Source: CAZDGK01 sp964505035 (GTDB lineage Bacteria; Patescibacteriota; Saccharimonadia; UBA4664). Taken from it: 6,682 nt of DNA. The notes beneath the pieces were generated by a model. The model did not search any database, was not told where the DNA came from, and saw only the letters and a program-made list of their open reading frames with translations. Of this stretch, positions 1 to 5,695 are shown in pieces. The translations under genes and the position numbers were made by a program. Every line of letters starts with the position of its first letter. Position 1 is the stretch's first letter. Location of the stretch: contig CAZDGK010000055.1 of NCBI GenBank assembly GCA_964505035.1, positions 1 to 6,682 of the forward strand, written 5' to 3'.

Positions 1-942
1 CGCGTGAGCATTGTGCCAATAGTGGCAGGCGAGAAGGTGGTGCTGCGGCTGCTGACCAGCCACTTCCGCCAGCTGGGCCTGGCCGACCTTGGCATGAGTG
101 AGTCCGACCTCACCAAGGTGCGGGCGGCGGCGGGCAAGCCGTACGGCATGATTTTGTCGACTGGTCCGACCGGCTCCGGTAAAACCACCAGCATGTACGC
201 GATTTTGAAGATCCTGAATACCCGCGAGAAAAACATCGCCACCATCGAGGACCCGGTCGAGTACCAGATTGAGGGACTCAACCAGATACAGGTAAATCCC
301 AAGGCCAATCTGACGTTTGCCACCGGCCTGCGCAGTATCTTGCGCCAAGACCCGAACATTATCTACGTCGGTGAGATTCGCGACGAGGAGACGGCCGATA
401 TCGCCGTAAACTCCGCTATGACCGGCCACCTAGTGCTGAGCACGCTCCATACCAATGACTCAGGTACCGCTTTGCCACGGCTACTCGATATGGGCATTGA
501 GCCGTTTCTGGTGGCCAGCACGGTTAATGCCATCATTGCGCAGCGGCTGGTGCGGCAGATTTGCGAAAAGTGCAAGGTGAGCGCCGACCTGACACTGGGT
601 AAATCCGGCTGGACGGGCGACGAGGTGCTGGCGCCGCAGCTGGCGGCGCTCAAGCCTGAGCTGCTCACCAAGCATTTTGGCGATAGTGGCAAAGTGCGGG
701 TCTACCGCGGCAAGGGCTGCAATGTCTGTCACAACACCGGCTACACCGGCCGCATTGGCATCTTCGAGGTGATGGTGGTGTCCGCAGCCATCCAGACGTT
801 GATAACCACCAAGGCCAACTCGGATGCGATGATGACCCAGGCGCTCAAGGAAGGCATGACCACGATGATGGACGACGGCCTGGTGAAGGTCCGCAATGGC
901 GTGACGACGATCGAAGAAGTCCTGAGGATGACCACCGAATGA
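1..942 (+). CDS. pilB: Type IV pilus assembly ATPase PilB/GspE, C-terminal part (5' end cut by window)
   Basis: Cytoplasmic hexameric ATPase of the GspE/PilB family that powers pilus extension by acting on the PilC platform. Counting from the first codon (base 1), the Walker A motif GPTGSGKTT is at about residues 55-63, the Asp box TIEDPVEY at 81-88, the Walker B region IIYVGEIRDEE at 120-130 and the His box TGHLVLSTLHTND at 141-153. Two CxxC pairs (about 188/191 and 240/243) form the tetracysteine zinc site typical of extension ATPases. The zinc site and the GYTGRIGIFEV tail favour PilB over the retraction ATPase PilT. The opening residues RVSIVP then GEKVVLRLL match the internal segment just before the ATPase core, so the GTG at base 4 is an internal valine and the true start lies outside the window. 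The gene ends in an ATGA overlap with pilC. Family assignment is very secure; pilB rather than gspE rests on the pilin-rich context. Confidence 0.95.
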   Translation, partial: RVSIVPIVAGEKVVLRLLTSHFRQLGLADLGMSESDLTKVRAAAGKPYGMILSTGPTGSGKTTSMYAILKILNTREKNIATIEDPVEYQIEGLNQIQVNPKANLTFATGLRSILRQDPNIIYVGEIRDEETADIAVNSAMTGHLVLSTLHTNDSGTALPRLLDMGIEPFLVASTVNAIIAQRLVRQICEKCKVSADLTLGKSGWTGDEVLAPQLAALKPELLTKHFGDSGKVRVYRGKGCNVCHNTGYTGRIGIFEVMVVSAAIQTLITTKANSDAMMTQALKEGMTTMMDDGLVKVRNGVTTIEEVLRMTTE

Positions 943-1982
943 GCCTGCGGCTATCGGGCAAGGACAAACTGGCACTAGTATCCAATCTGGGCACTATGCT
1001 CTCGAGCGGCATCCCCATCATCGAGGCGGTGGATTCGATGCTGGAAGAGGCTAAGGGTAATTTGCGCGCGGTGCTCCTGCTACTCAAAGCTGACTTGAGT
1101 GAAGGACGGACGGTGTCAGTGTCGCTGGCGCGGTCGCCCAAGGCGTTTGATCCGGTGATGGTCAACCTGGTAAAAGCGGCCGAGGAAGCTGGCACATTGG
1201 ATGAGACCCTGAAGGACATGGTTGATAGTATCAAGAAAGAGATGGAGTTTAGCAGCAATATCCGGGCGTCACTCGCCTACCCTACCTTCATCTGCGTGGT
1301 GTTCATGGGCGTGCTGGTGCTGATCCTGTCGTTTGTGATCCCGCGGGTGTCGAAGATTTTCGTGAGCCTGCATGTGCCGCTGCCGATCACCACGAAGGTA
1401 ATGTTTTGGGTGTCGACGTTTATGCTGGCGTATTGGCCATACCTGCTCGGCGGGCTCATCGCGGCGATCGTGGCCGTGGTGGTGCTGTTTGAGCGCAACC
1501 GGCGCCAGGTGATTAACGCTTTGTATAGCCTGCCGCTGCTGCGCCGGCTGGGCCGGGCCATCGACCTGGCGCGCCTCACTCGCAGTCTCAGCCAATTGCT
1601 GCATGCCGGCCTGCCGATCGTCGAAGCGCTTGAGCTGGCCAAGAATGTGGTTAATAAACGCGAGGTTGTGGCCGTGGTCGCACACACCCAGGAGGTGGTG
1701 AGCACCGGGCACCCGCTAGCGTCTGGTCTCAAGGCTGGCCGCAAGGTGGTACCCGGCATGATGCTGCGGATTGTGGAAGCAGCCGAAACGAGCGGCACCC
1801 TCGAGACAGCGATGCAGGACCTCAACGAGTACTTTGAGGCGCAGGTGGACTCAACGCTCAGAACCATGACCACCTTGCTCGAGCCAATCTTGCTGGTAGT
1901 AATTGGCGTGATGGTGGGCGGGATGATGATATCGATTATCGGTCCAATCTACGGCCTGATTGGTCAGGTCAATGCGCACTAG
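939..1982 (+). CDS. pilC: Type IV pilus inner-membrane platform protein PilC/GspF
   Basis: Polytopic membrane protein that couples PilB ATP hydrolysis to insertion of pilin subunits into the growing fibre. It has 347 residues with two GspF repeats. The first, about 10-130, contains SGIPIIEA, then AAEEAGTLDETL, then the ASLAYP entry to a membrane segment. The second, about 205-335, repeats this as HAGLPIVEA and AAETSGTLETA. Membrane segments are visible at about 113-134, 155-183 and 313-339; the last follows the conserved EPILLVVIG and ends near GPIYGL. The ATG shares an ATGA with the pilB stop, preceded by TGAGGA as a plausible ribosome site. GspF proteins are usually near 400 residues. This one lacks most of the usual N-terminal extension before the first repeat, and the overlap with pilB plus the lack of a better start suggest this is real. 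Identity is secure. Confidence 0.95.
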   Translation: MSLRLSGKDKLALVSNLGTMLSSGIPIIEAVDSMLEEAKGNLRAVLLLLKADLSEGRTVSVSLARSPKAFDPVMVNLVKAAEEAGTLDETLKDMVDSIKKEMEFSSNIRASLAYPTFICVVFMGVLVLILSFVIPRVSKIFVSLHVPLPITTKVMFWVSTFMLAYWPYLLGGLIAAIVAVVVLFERNRRQVINALYSLPLLRRLGRAIDLARLTRSLSQLLHAGLPIVEALELAKNVVNKREVVAVVAHTQEVVSTGHPLASGLKAGRKVVPGMMLRIVEAAETSGTLETAMQDLNEYFEAQVDSTLRTMTTLLEPILLVVIGVMVGGMMISIIGPIYGLIGQVNAH

Positions 1983-2457
1983 CGGGGGTGCGGCCGGCTT
2001 CACACTCATTGAAGTGCTGGTGGTCATGGCGATCCTGGCGATTGTGATCGGGGTGGCGATGGTGAATCTGGTCCGGCCGCAGACGCAGGGAGACTTGGTG
2101 GGCGTGACGCAAACCTTGGTGGCCGATCTCAAGGACCAGCAGGCGAAGGCCATGGCGGGCGATGCCGGCACGGGCAGCACGGCGGCGGCGCAAGGCGTGC
2201 GGGTGGCGAGCGGCGGCTACACGCTGTTCCGAGGTAGCAGCTATGACGGCGGTGATCCCGATAACGCGGTGGTGAGCCCGGTTTCCAGTATTAGTCTGAG
2301 CAGCACGTTTTCGGGCGGGGAGGTGGTGTTTGAGGCCGGGTCTGGCGAGATTAGTGGCTGGAGTAGCGGCACTGATACCATCACCATCACTAATACGGTG
2401 AGTAGCGATTCGAAGACCTTGACCATTAATCGCTACGGCGCGATTACGGTGAATTGA
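1972..2457 (+). CDS. Minor pilin, GspH/FimT-like
   Basis: Small prepilin (161 residues) expected to be cleaved by prepilin peptidase and placed in the pilus tip or priming complex. The leader MRTSGGAAG is followed by FTLIEVLVV, with Phe at mature +1 and Glu at +5, and then a hydrophobic helix to about residue 33. After it come the GspH-like features: LVADLKDQQAKAMA at about 49-62, GYTLFRG at about 82-88, VVFEAGSG near 118-125 and a terminal strand ending YGAITVN. I chose ATG 1972, which overlaps the pilC stop by 11 bases, over the in-frame TTG at 1960 because it gives a normal short leader; the ribosome site is weak (AGGTC close to the ATG), consistent with coupling to pilC translation. Being first in an H-I-J-K-like series supports the GspH assignment. 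Valine codons are strongly GTG-biased (16 GTG, 2 GTC, 1 GTT). Confidence 0.82.
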   Translation: MRTSGGAAGFTLIEVLVVMAILAIVIGVAMVNLVRPQTQGDLVGVTQTLVADLKDQQAKAMAGDAGTGSTAAAQGVRVASGGYTLFRGSSYDGGDPDNAVVSPVSSISLSSTFSGGEVVFEAGSGEISGWSSGTDTITITNTVSSDSKTLTINRYGAITVN

Positions 2458-3338
2458 TGAGACGGATGGAGCCACAGCGAGGGTCGACCATCATTGAAGT
2501 GCTGGTGATCATGGCGCTGTCGGCTATTCTGATACCGGCCATCTTCATGAGCGTGGCGGTGGCGCGTAGCGGGCGGGCCAACAGCGCCGAGCGTGTGATG
2601 GCCACTGGCCTGCTGCGGGAGGCCAGTGAGGCGACGCGGGTGGTGTGGGCGAAGGATTGGTCGGGCATTGCGACCAATGGCACGTACCACCCGGCGGTGT
2701 CGGGATCATCGTGGGTGCTAGCGGCGGGCAGTGAGAGCATTAATGAGTTTACGCGGCAAGTGGTGATCAGCGACGCGCAGCGGGATAGCGGCGGTCAGAT
2801 TGTGGCGGCGGGGGGTGCGGTTGATCCGGCTACCAAGCATGTGACGATGAGCGTGAGCTGGGGAGTCGGCAGCGTGTCGGCTGAGGCGTATTTCACCCGC
2901 TATACCGGCAATCAGGCCTGGACGCAGACGACGCAGAGCGACTTCGATGGCGGCACATTGACCAACACGGCTACCACCAATTCGGCTGGTGGCGAGGTGA
3001 TACTGGGGGCGGGCTCGGGCGTGCCTTACCAGCTCAGTGGCACCTACGAATCGCCGAGCTTTGATGCAGGCAGTGGTAGCGCCTTTAACCACTTGGCGTT
3101 TGCAGCGGCGACGCCGGCCGGCACTACCATCACGCTGCAGATCGCCTCCAACGACGATAACGCCACCTGGAGCTACGTTGGCCCGGATGGCACGGCCGGC
3201 ACATCGTATAGCAGCGGCGGGCCGATTGCTCTGGCGGCAGTGAGCGGGCGGTACTTCCGCTACCGGGCGACACTGACGAGCGCGGACGGCACGAACACCC
3301 CCACCCTGCAAGATACCGAGGTGGACTACACGCCATGA
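2457..3338 (+). CDS. Large minor pilin (GspI/PilV-like) with C-terminal beta-sandwich module
   Basis: Prepilin-like protein of 293 residues. The leader MRRMEPQRG precedes STIIEVLVIMALSAIL; Glu is at mature +5 but +1 is Ser rather than the usual Phe or Met. The region 50-135 (REASEATRVVWAKDWSG, then EFTRQVVISDAQRD and VDPATKHVTMSVSW) resembles PilV-type minor pilins I associate with Patescibacteria. A linker with SDFDGGTLTNT (about 161-171) leads to a C-terminal module at about 193-293 with YESPSFDAGS, TTITLQIASND and SGRYFRYRATLTS followed by TPTL and a final VDY. This pattern is that of extracellular beta-sandwich (discoidin/jelly-roll-like) modules in surface proteins, so an adhesive tip role is plausible but inferred. 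ATG 2457 shares its A with the previous TGA; ATG 2466 is an alternative start with a 6-residue leader. Prepilin class is secure, the exact type less so. Confidence 0.8.
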   Translation: MRRMEPQRGSTIIEVLVIMALSAILIPAIFMSVAVARSGRANSAERVMATGLLREASEATRVVWAKDWSGIATNGTYHPAVSGSSWVLAAGSESINEFTRQVVISDAQRDSGGQIVAAGGAVDPATKHVTMSVSWGVGSVSAEAYFTRYTGNQAWTQTTQSDFDGGTLTNTATTNSAGGEVILGAGSGVPYQLSGTYESPSFDAGSGSAFNHLAFAAATPAGTTITLQIASNDDNATWSYVGPDGTAGTSYSSGGPIALAAVSGRYFRYRATLTSADGTNTPTLQDTEVDYTP

Positions 3339-3847
3339 AGCTACTGCGCACATCCGACCAGCTACAACCCGAGGGTGGCTTCACGCTGATAGAGCTACTG
3401 GTCGCCATGGCACTGACCGCTATCTTTAGCCTGATGTTGGCCGATTTATTTACCAATGTACTGGCGGCGCAGACAGAATACGAGGCCACCTCAGCGGTGG
3501 CACAGGACGGGCGCTACATCCTGCAGCGGCTCAGCTATGACGTGACGCGAGCCAGCGCGATCGTGGACCCGGCGACCCTGGGCGGTAGCGGCAGCAGCCT
3601 GGAGCTGACGATTGGCGGTGTGAGCAATACCTATGACCTGGCGGGCGGCAACCTAGAGCTGACCAATGGCGCCGGGACCGCCAATCTCAATGGTGACCAG
3701 ACCACGATATCCGACTGGAGCGTGCAGCGGCTGGGCGAGCCGGGACAGCCGGACACGGCGCGCATTAGCTTCACAGTGACCAGCAAGGCAATGCTGCACG
3801 GCCAAGCCTCCACACAGCACTTTAGCCTGACGGCGGGGCGGCGATGA
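3335..3847 (+). CDS. Minor pilin, GspJ/PilW-like
   Basis: Prepilin of 170 residues. The 15-residue leader ends in EGG, followed by FTLIELLVAMALTAIFSLML with Phe at +1 and Glu at +5, giving a canonical class III signal and N-terminal pilin helix. The segment DGRYILQRLSYDVTRAS at about 58-74 is the pattern of PilW/GspJ proteins, and is followed by short beta-rich stretches (SLELTIGG, YDLAGGNLELT, ARISFTVTS). No cysteines are present. The start shares an ATGA with the preceding gene and has GAGGTGG about ten bases upstream, one of the better ribosome sites in the operon. It probably takes part in the tip complex with its neighbours. PilW versus GspJ cannot be separated here; both names describe the same position in the priming complex. 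Confidence 0.82.
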   Translation: MKLLRTSDQLQPEGGFTLIELLVAMALTAIFSLMLADLFTNVLAAQTEYEATSAVAQDGRYILQRLSYDVTRASAIVDPATLGGSGSSLELTIGGVSNTYDLAGGNLELTNGAGTANLNGDQTTISDWSVQRLGEPGQPDTARISFTVTSKAMLHGQASTQHFSLTAGRR

Positions 3848-4245
3848 GCGGCAGAACGCGCTGGTGGCAGCTGGGAGAGGGTGGCCAATCGCTGATATTG
3901 CTGCTGGTGTTTTCGGCGGTGGCCATTACGCTGACGGGGGCGCTGGCGGTGGCCACGGTCGCCAATCTGCGGGCAGATTCGGCCTACACCACCGGCGAGC
4001 AGGCGCTGTATACGGCCGAGTCTGGCGCCAACAACGCCGTCTTGCGAGTGGTGCGCGACCCGGGCTATGCCGGCGAAACGGTGGCGCTGGGAGCCGGGAC
4101 TGCTACAATTAGCGTAAGCGGAACCACCACCAAGACGATTACAGCCGACGGTGTCGTCGGCAGCAGCCATCGCCGGGTGCAAGTGGTGGTGGGGGTAGCG
4201 GGAGGTAATGTCGTGACAGTAACTAGCTGGAGTCTCGTTAACTAA
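3844..4245 (+). CDS. Minor pilin-like protein lacking Glu5, GspK/PilX-like
   Basis: 133-residue protein with a single N-terminal hydrophobic helix. The sequence GEGG followed by QSLILLLVFSAVAITLTGAL looks like a prepilin leader and helix, but mature +5 is Leu instead of Glu. Absence of Glu5 is the known hallmark of GspK, the pseudopilin that caps the tip, and PilX proteins have a similar N-terminus. The motif ALYTAESGANNAVLRVVRDP at about 54-73 fits the AESG-type signature of PilX/GspK proteins. The rest is a short Thr/Val-rich beta region, much smaller than the classic GspK with its large inserted domain. The start overlaps the preceding stop as ATGA. Its position, last in the H-I-J-K-like series, supports the call. 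Whether the leader is actually cleaved before Gln is uncertain. Confidence 0.72.
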   Translation: MSGRTRWWQLGEGGQSLILLLVFSAVAITLTGALAVATVANLRADSAYTTGEQALYTAESGANNAVLRVVRDPGYAGETVALGAGTATISVSGTTTKTITADGVVGSSHRRVQVVVGVAGGNVVTVTSWSLVN

Positions 4246-4246
4246 C

Positions 4247-4804
4247 GTGCTGTTTGCAGACCAACCAGGCCAGATCGTGTACCTCACTAGCGCTGGGGCG
4301 TCGCTGTATGACCGGAGCCACCGCCTGAGCACCCAAGCCTGGCCGTCCGAGGTGATTCAGAACCTAGAAGTAGCCGACCCGGCCGGGCTTGAGGGCGTGA
4401 TGCGGCAATTGGTCGACAGGCAGGCATTGCGTGACCAGCGGCTGATGATTGTGATGGATGACAGCTTGGTATTTCAGCGGAGCCTGCAATATGCCGACAC
4501 CGCCAAAGACCAGGCCGCCATCAAGGAGGCGCTGGAGCGCATGCCGTTTGCGGCGGAGACGCGCGGCGTGGTGGTGGCTGGCGGTGACATGACGATGATC
4601 GTGTATGTGACTAATCGAGCGCTCTACGAAGCCGCGCGAGCCGCCTGCGAGACAGCCGGCGCCCGAGTGGAGGCGGCCGTGCCGGCGCCGGCCTATGGCC
4701 TGAAGGCGGTCACAGGGCAGCTCACCAAGACCCAGCTGCGCACGCTACTGAGCGAGCGCAAGCCGCGACAACTGACCAATTTTCTGGCTCCGCAATCAAG
4801 CTAG
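4247..4804 (+). CDS. Soluble pilus-operon protein, possibly a reduced PilM-like (SHS2-type) protein
   Basis: 185 residues starting at GTG 4247, one base after the preceding stop; an in-frame stop at 4220 leaves no better upstream start, and the ribosome site is weak. It has no signal peptide, membrane segment or pilin motif, so it should be cytoplasmic. The middle part (about 65-155) alternates strand and helix: LMIVMDDSLVFQRSL, then a helix ending LERMPF, then MTMIVYVTNRALYEAA and AGARVEAAVPAPAYGL. This resembles the pattern of PilM/FtsA SHS2-type segments, where a strand, a 'PF' turn, an 'r.l...' helix and an 'aG..v..v.P..yal' stretch recur. A complete PilM is around 350 residues with a full actin-like nucleotide site; no such site is visible here. 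It could instead be an unrelated lineage-specific pilus accessory protein. The function is not established; membership in the pilus operon is clear. Confidence 0.6.
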   Translation: MLFADQPGQIVYLTSAGASLYDRSHRLSTQAWPSEVIQNLEVADPAGLEGVMRQLVDRQALRDQRLMIVMDDSLVFQRSLQYADTAKDQAAIKEALERMPFAAETRGVVVAGGDMTMIVYVTNRALYEAARAACETAGARVEAAVPAPAYGLKAVTGQLTKTQLRTLLSERKPRQLTNFLAPQSS

Positions 4805-4852
4805 TCAGCCGCTAGCCCGTGCCATCTTGGGGTTGTGCAAAACGCTTACGTA

Positions 4853-4880
4853 TTGACTTTGGTCTACCTTTCTCTACACT
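4853..4880 (+). promoter_or_regulatory. Sigma70-type promoter of the major pilin gene
   Basis: TTGACT (4853-4858) matches the -35 consensus at five of six positions and TACACT (4875-4880) serves as -10, with a 16-base spacer. Transcription would start near 4887 and give a leader of roughly 24 bases. The surrounding stretch is AT-rich compared with the coding DNA. No convincing terminator is seen between the upstream stop at 4804 and this promoter, so read-through from the pilus operon is also possible. Bases 4805-4850 show nothing else I can name. Confidence 0.65.
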
Positions 4881-4893
4881 TAAAAGTAACTAT

Positions 4894-4900
4894 AAAAAGG
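4894..4900 (+). promoter_or_regulatory. Ribosome binding site of the major pilin
   Basis: AAAAAGG lies ten bases upstream of ATG 4911 and fixes that start. A nearer ATG at 4903 opens only a three-codon frame and is just two bases from the site, too close for normal initiation. Confidence 0.6.
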
Positions 4901-4910
4901 TTATGCTTTC

Positions 4911-5393
4911 ATGAATTTCACTAAATATCTTAAGCGGCAAAGTGGCTTCACCCTGATCGAGCTGCTTGTGGTCATCGGCATCCTGGCCATTTTGCTGACG
5001 ATTGCGCTTATTGCCATTAACCCGGCCCGGCACTTCCAGGACGCCAACAACACCCAGCGCCGCGCTGACGTAAACGCTGTCCTGAACGCTATTGGCCAGT
5101 ACATGTCGGCCCACAACGGTGCATTGCCGGTTGGCATCACCACCACGGCCAAGACACTGACGAGCACAGCCGGCGTCTCCAACCTCGACTTGTGTACCGA
5201 CCTGGTCCCGACCTACATCGCCGACCTGCCGATTGACCCGACGGGCGGTACTGAGAGCCCGACTGGTTCGGTCTGCACCGACTCGGGCGCGACCTACAAC
5301 TCTGACTACACGGTAGTGAGTGCCGCTGGCAACCGCATCACCGTGAACGCTCCGAACGCCGAGAACGGCGCCACCATCAGCGTGACCCGCTAA
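4911..5393 (+). CDS. Major type IV pilin (prepilin)
   Basis: 160-residue prepilin, likely the main fibre subunit. The leader MNFTKYLKRQSG contains two Lys and an Arg, followed by FTLIELLVVIGILAILLTI with Phe at +1 and Glu17 at mature +5. The N-terminal helix continues through INPARHFQDANNTQRRADV and LNAIGQYMSAHNG, the usual alpha1 pattern ending in an 'NGxLP' turn. The globular part has YIADLPIDPTGG and two cysteines (95 and 122) that could form one disulfide. It is separated from the minor-pilin operon, with its own promoter, a good ribosome site and a strong terminator, as expected for an abundant subunit. Its codon use is more GTC-leaning for valine (5 GTC, 4 GTG, 2 GTA, 1 GTT) than the GTG-biased minor pilin gene at 1972-2457, consistent with high expression. 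A PilA-type name would fit but is not specific, so no symbol is given. Confidence 0.9.
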   Translation: MNFTKYLKRQSGFTLIELLVVIGILAILLTIALIAINPARHFQDANNTQRRADVNAVLNAIGQYMSAHNGALPVGITTTAKTLTSTAGVSNLDLCTDLVPTYIADLPIDPTGGTESPTGSVCTDSGATYNSDYTVVSAAGNRITVNAPNAENGATISVTR

Positions 5394-5413
5394 GCACCCA
5401 AAAGCATCCTTTG

Positions 5414-5444
5414 CCAAAACGGACCCACCCCGGGTCCGTTTTGG
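5414..5444 (+). terminator. Hairpin terminator after the major pilin
   Basis: A perfect 13-base-pair inverted repeat, CCAAAACGGACCC (5414-5426) and GGGTCCGTTTTGG (5432-5444), is separated by the five-base loop ACCCC. The A run on the left arm and TTTT on the right arm lie at the base of the GC-rich stem, as in an intrinsic terminator. It begins 20 bases after the pilin stop. The T run is short, so termination may be incomplete. Confidence 0.82.
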
Positions 5445-5457
5445 ATTGGGCGGGTGC

Positions 5458-5486
5458 TTGAGCCGGCGGCGGTCCTGCCGTATTAT
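5458..5486 (+). promoter_or_regulatory. Sigma70-type promoter of the small membrane protein gene
   Basis: TTGAGC (5458-5463) and TATTAT (5481-5486) are spaced by 17 bases; they match consensus at four and five of six positions. Transcription would start near 5493, downstream of the in-frame TTG at 5454, which rules that codon out as the start if this promoter is real. Confidence 0.55.
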
Positions 5487-5497
5487 GCGCATAACTT

Positions 5498-5504
5498 AAG
5501 GGAG
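5498..5504 (+). promoter_or_regulatory. Ribosome binding site deciding the GTG start at 5514
   Basis: AAGGGAG lies nine bases before GTG 5514, a strong Shine-Dalgarno match at good spacing. It selects GTG 5514 over the longer frame that would open at TTG 5454. Confidence 0.7.
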
Positions 5505-5513
5505 ACTGACAGC

Positions 5514-5681
5514 GTGGCCAAGGACCGTGAAACTCAATATGAAGCCGGAGGGATTTTGTTTGTCGGCCTGCTAGCAGTGGGTGCGGGGGTAGGGCTGTGG
5601 GCCAATCAGCTGGGCCCGGGCACGTTGATCGGCTTTGGTGCCGGATTTGTGGCTATGGGCGTGCTGGCGGTGCGCCGCTAG
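5514..5681 (+). CDS. Small membrane protein with two transmembrane segments
   Basis: 55-residue protein of no family I recognise. A charged N-terminus (MAKDRETQYEAG) is followed by a Gly/Val/Leu-rich segment at about 13-28 (ILFVGLLAVGAGVGLW), a short turn with Asn-Gln and GPG, and a second segment at about 38-53 (LIGFGAGFVAMGVLAV) ending in two arginines. This predicts a helical hairpin in the membrane with small-residue GxxxG-like spacing suited to helix packing. Start choice rests on the promoter and the AAGGGAG site upstream. It stands between the pilin terminator and the pspA promoter as its own short unit. Partnership with the downstream PspA-like protein is conceivable from adjacency alone, since PspA homologues often act with small membrane proteins, but nothing in the sequence proves it. 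Confidence 0.7.
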   Translation: MAKDRETQYEAGGILFVGLLAVGAGVGLWANQLGPGTLIGFGAGFVAMGVLAVRR

Positions 5682-5695
5682 GTACATCAAACCTA

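Noticed and set aside
363..975. Long open frames on the - strand across pilB (363-692 and 481-975)
   Set aside because: They lie wholly opposite the highly conserved PilB motifs or run just past its end, have His/Arg/Ala-rich sequence without any recognisable domain, and have no promoter or ribosome site; shadows of a high-GC gene.
3631..4332. 233-residue open frame on the - strand across three minor pilus genes
   Set aside because: It crosses three well-supported + strand genes, shows low-complexity His/Arg/Gln-rich translation and has no family resemblance.
4801..4815. CTAG...CTAG inverted repeat after the last gene of the pilus operon
   Set aside because: Only four bases pair, CTAG is itself palindromic and no T run follows, so it is not a credible terminator.
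4878..4887. ACTT-AA-AAGT inverted repeat at the pilin promoter start region
   Set aside because: Four-base arms in AT-rich promoter DNA are expected by chance; too weak to call an operator.
4903..4914. Three-codon upstream frame ATG-CTT-TCA-TGA overlapping the pilin start
   Set aside because: The ATG is only two bases from the ribosome binding site, too close for initiation; probably chance.
4890..5492. 200-residue open frame on the - strand opposite the major pilin
   Set aside because: It spans the pilin, its terminator and part of the next promoter; the translation is Arg/Gly/Val-rich without motifs, while the + strand pilin is unmistakable.
5454..5513. N-terminal extension of the small membrane protein to TTG 5454
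   Set aside because: The extension would contain the promoter -35 and -10 boxes and lacks a ribosome site, whereas GTG 5514 has AAGGGAG at nine bases.
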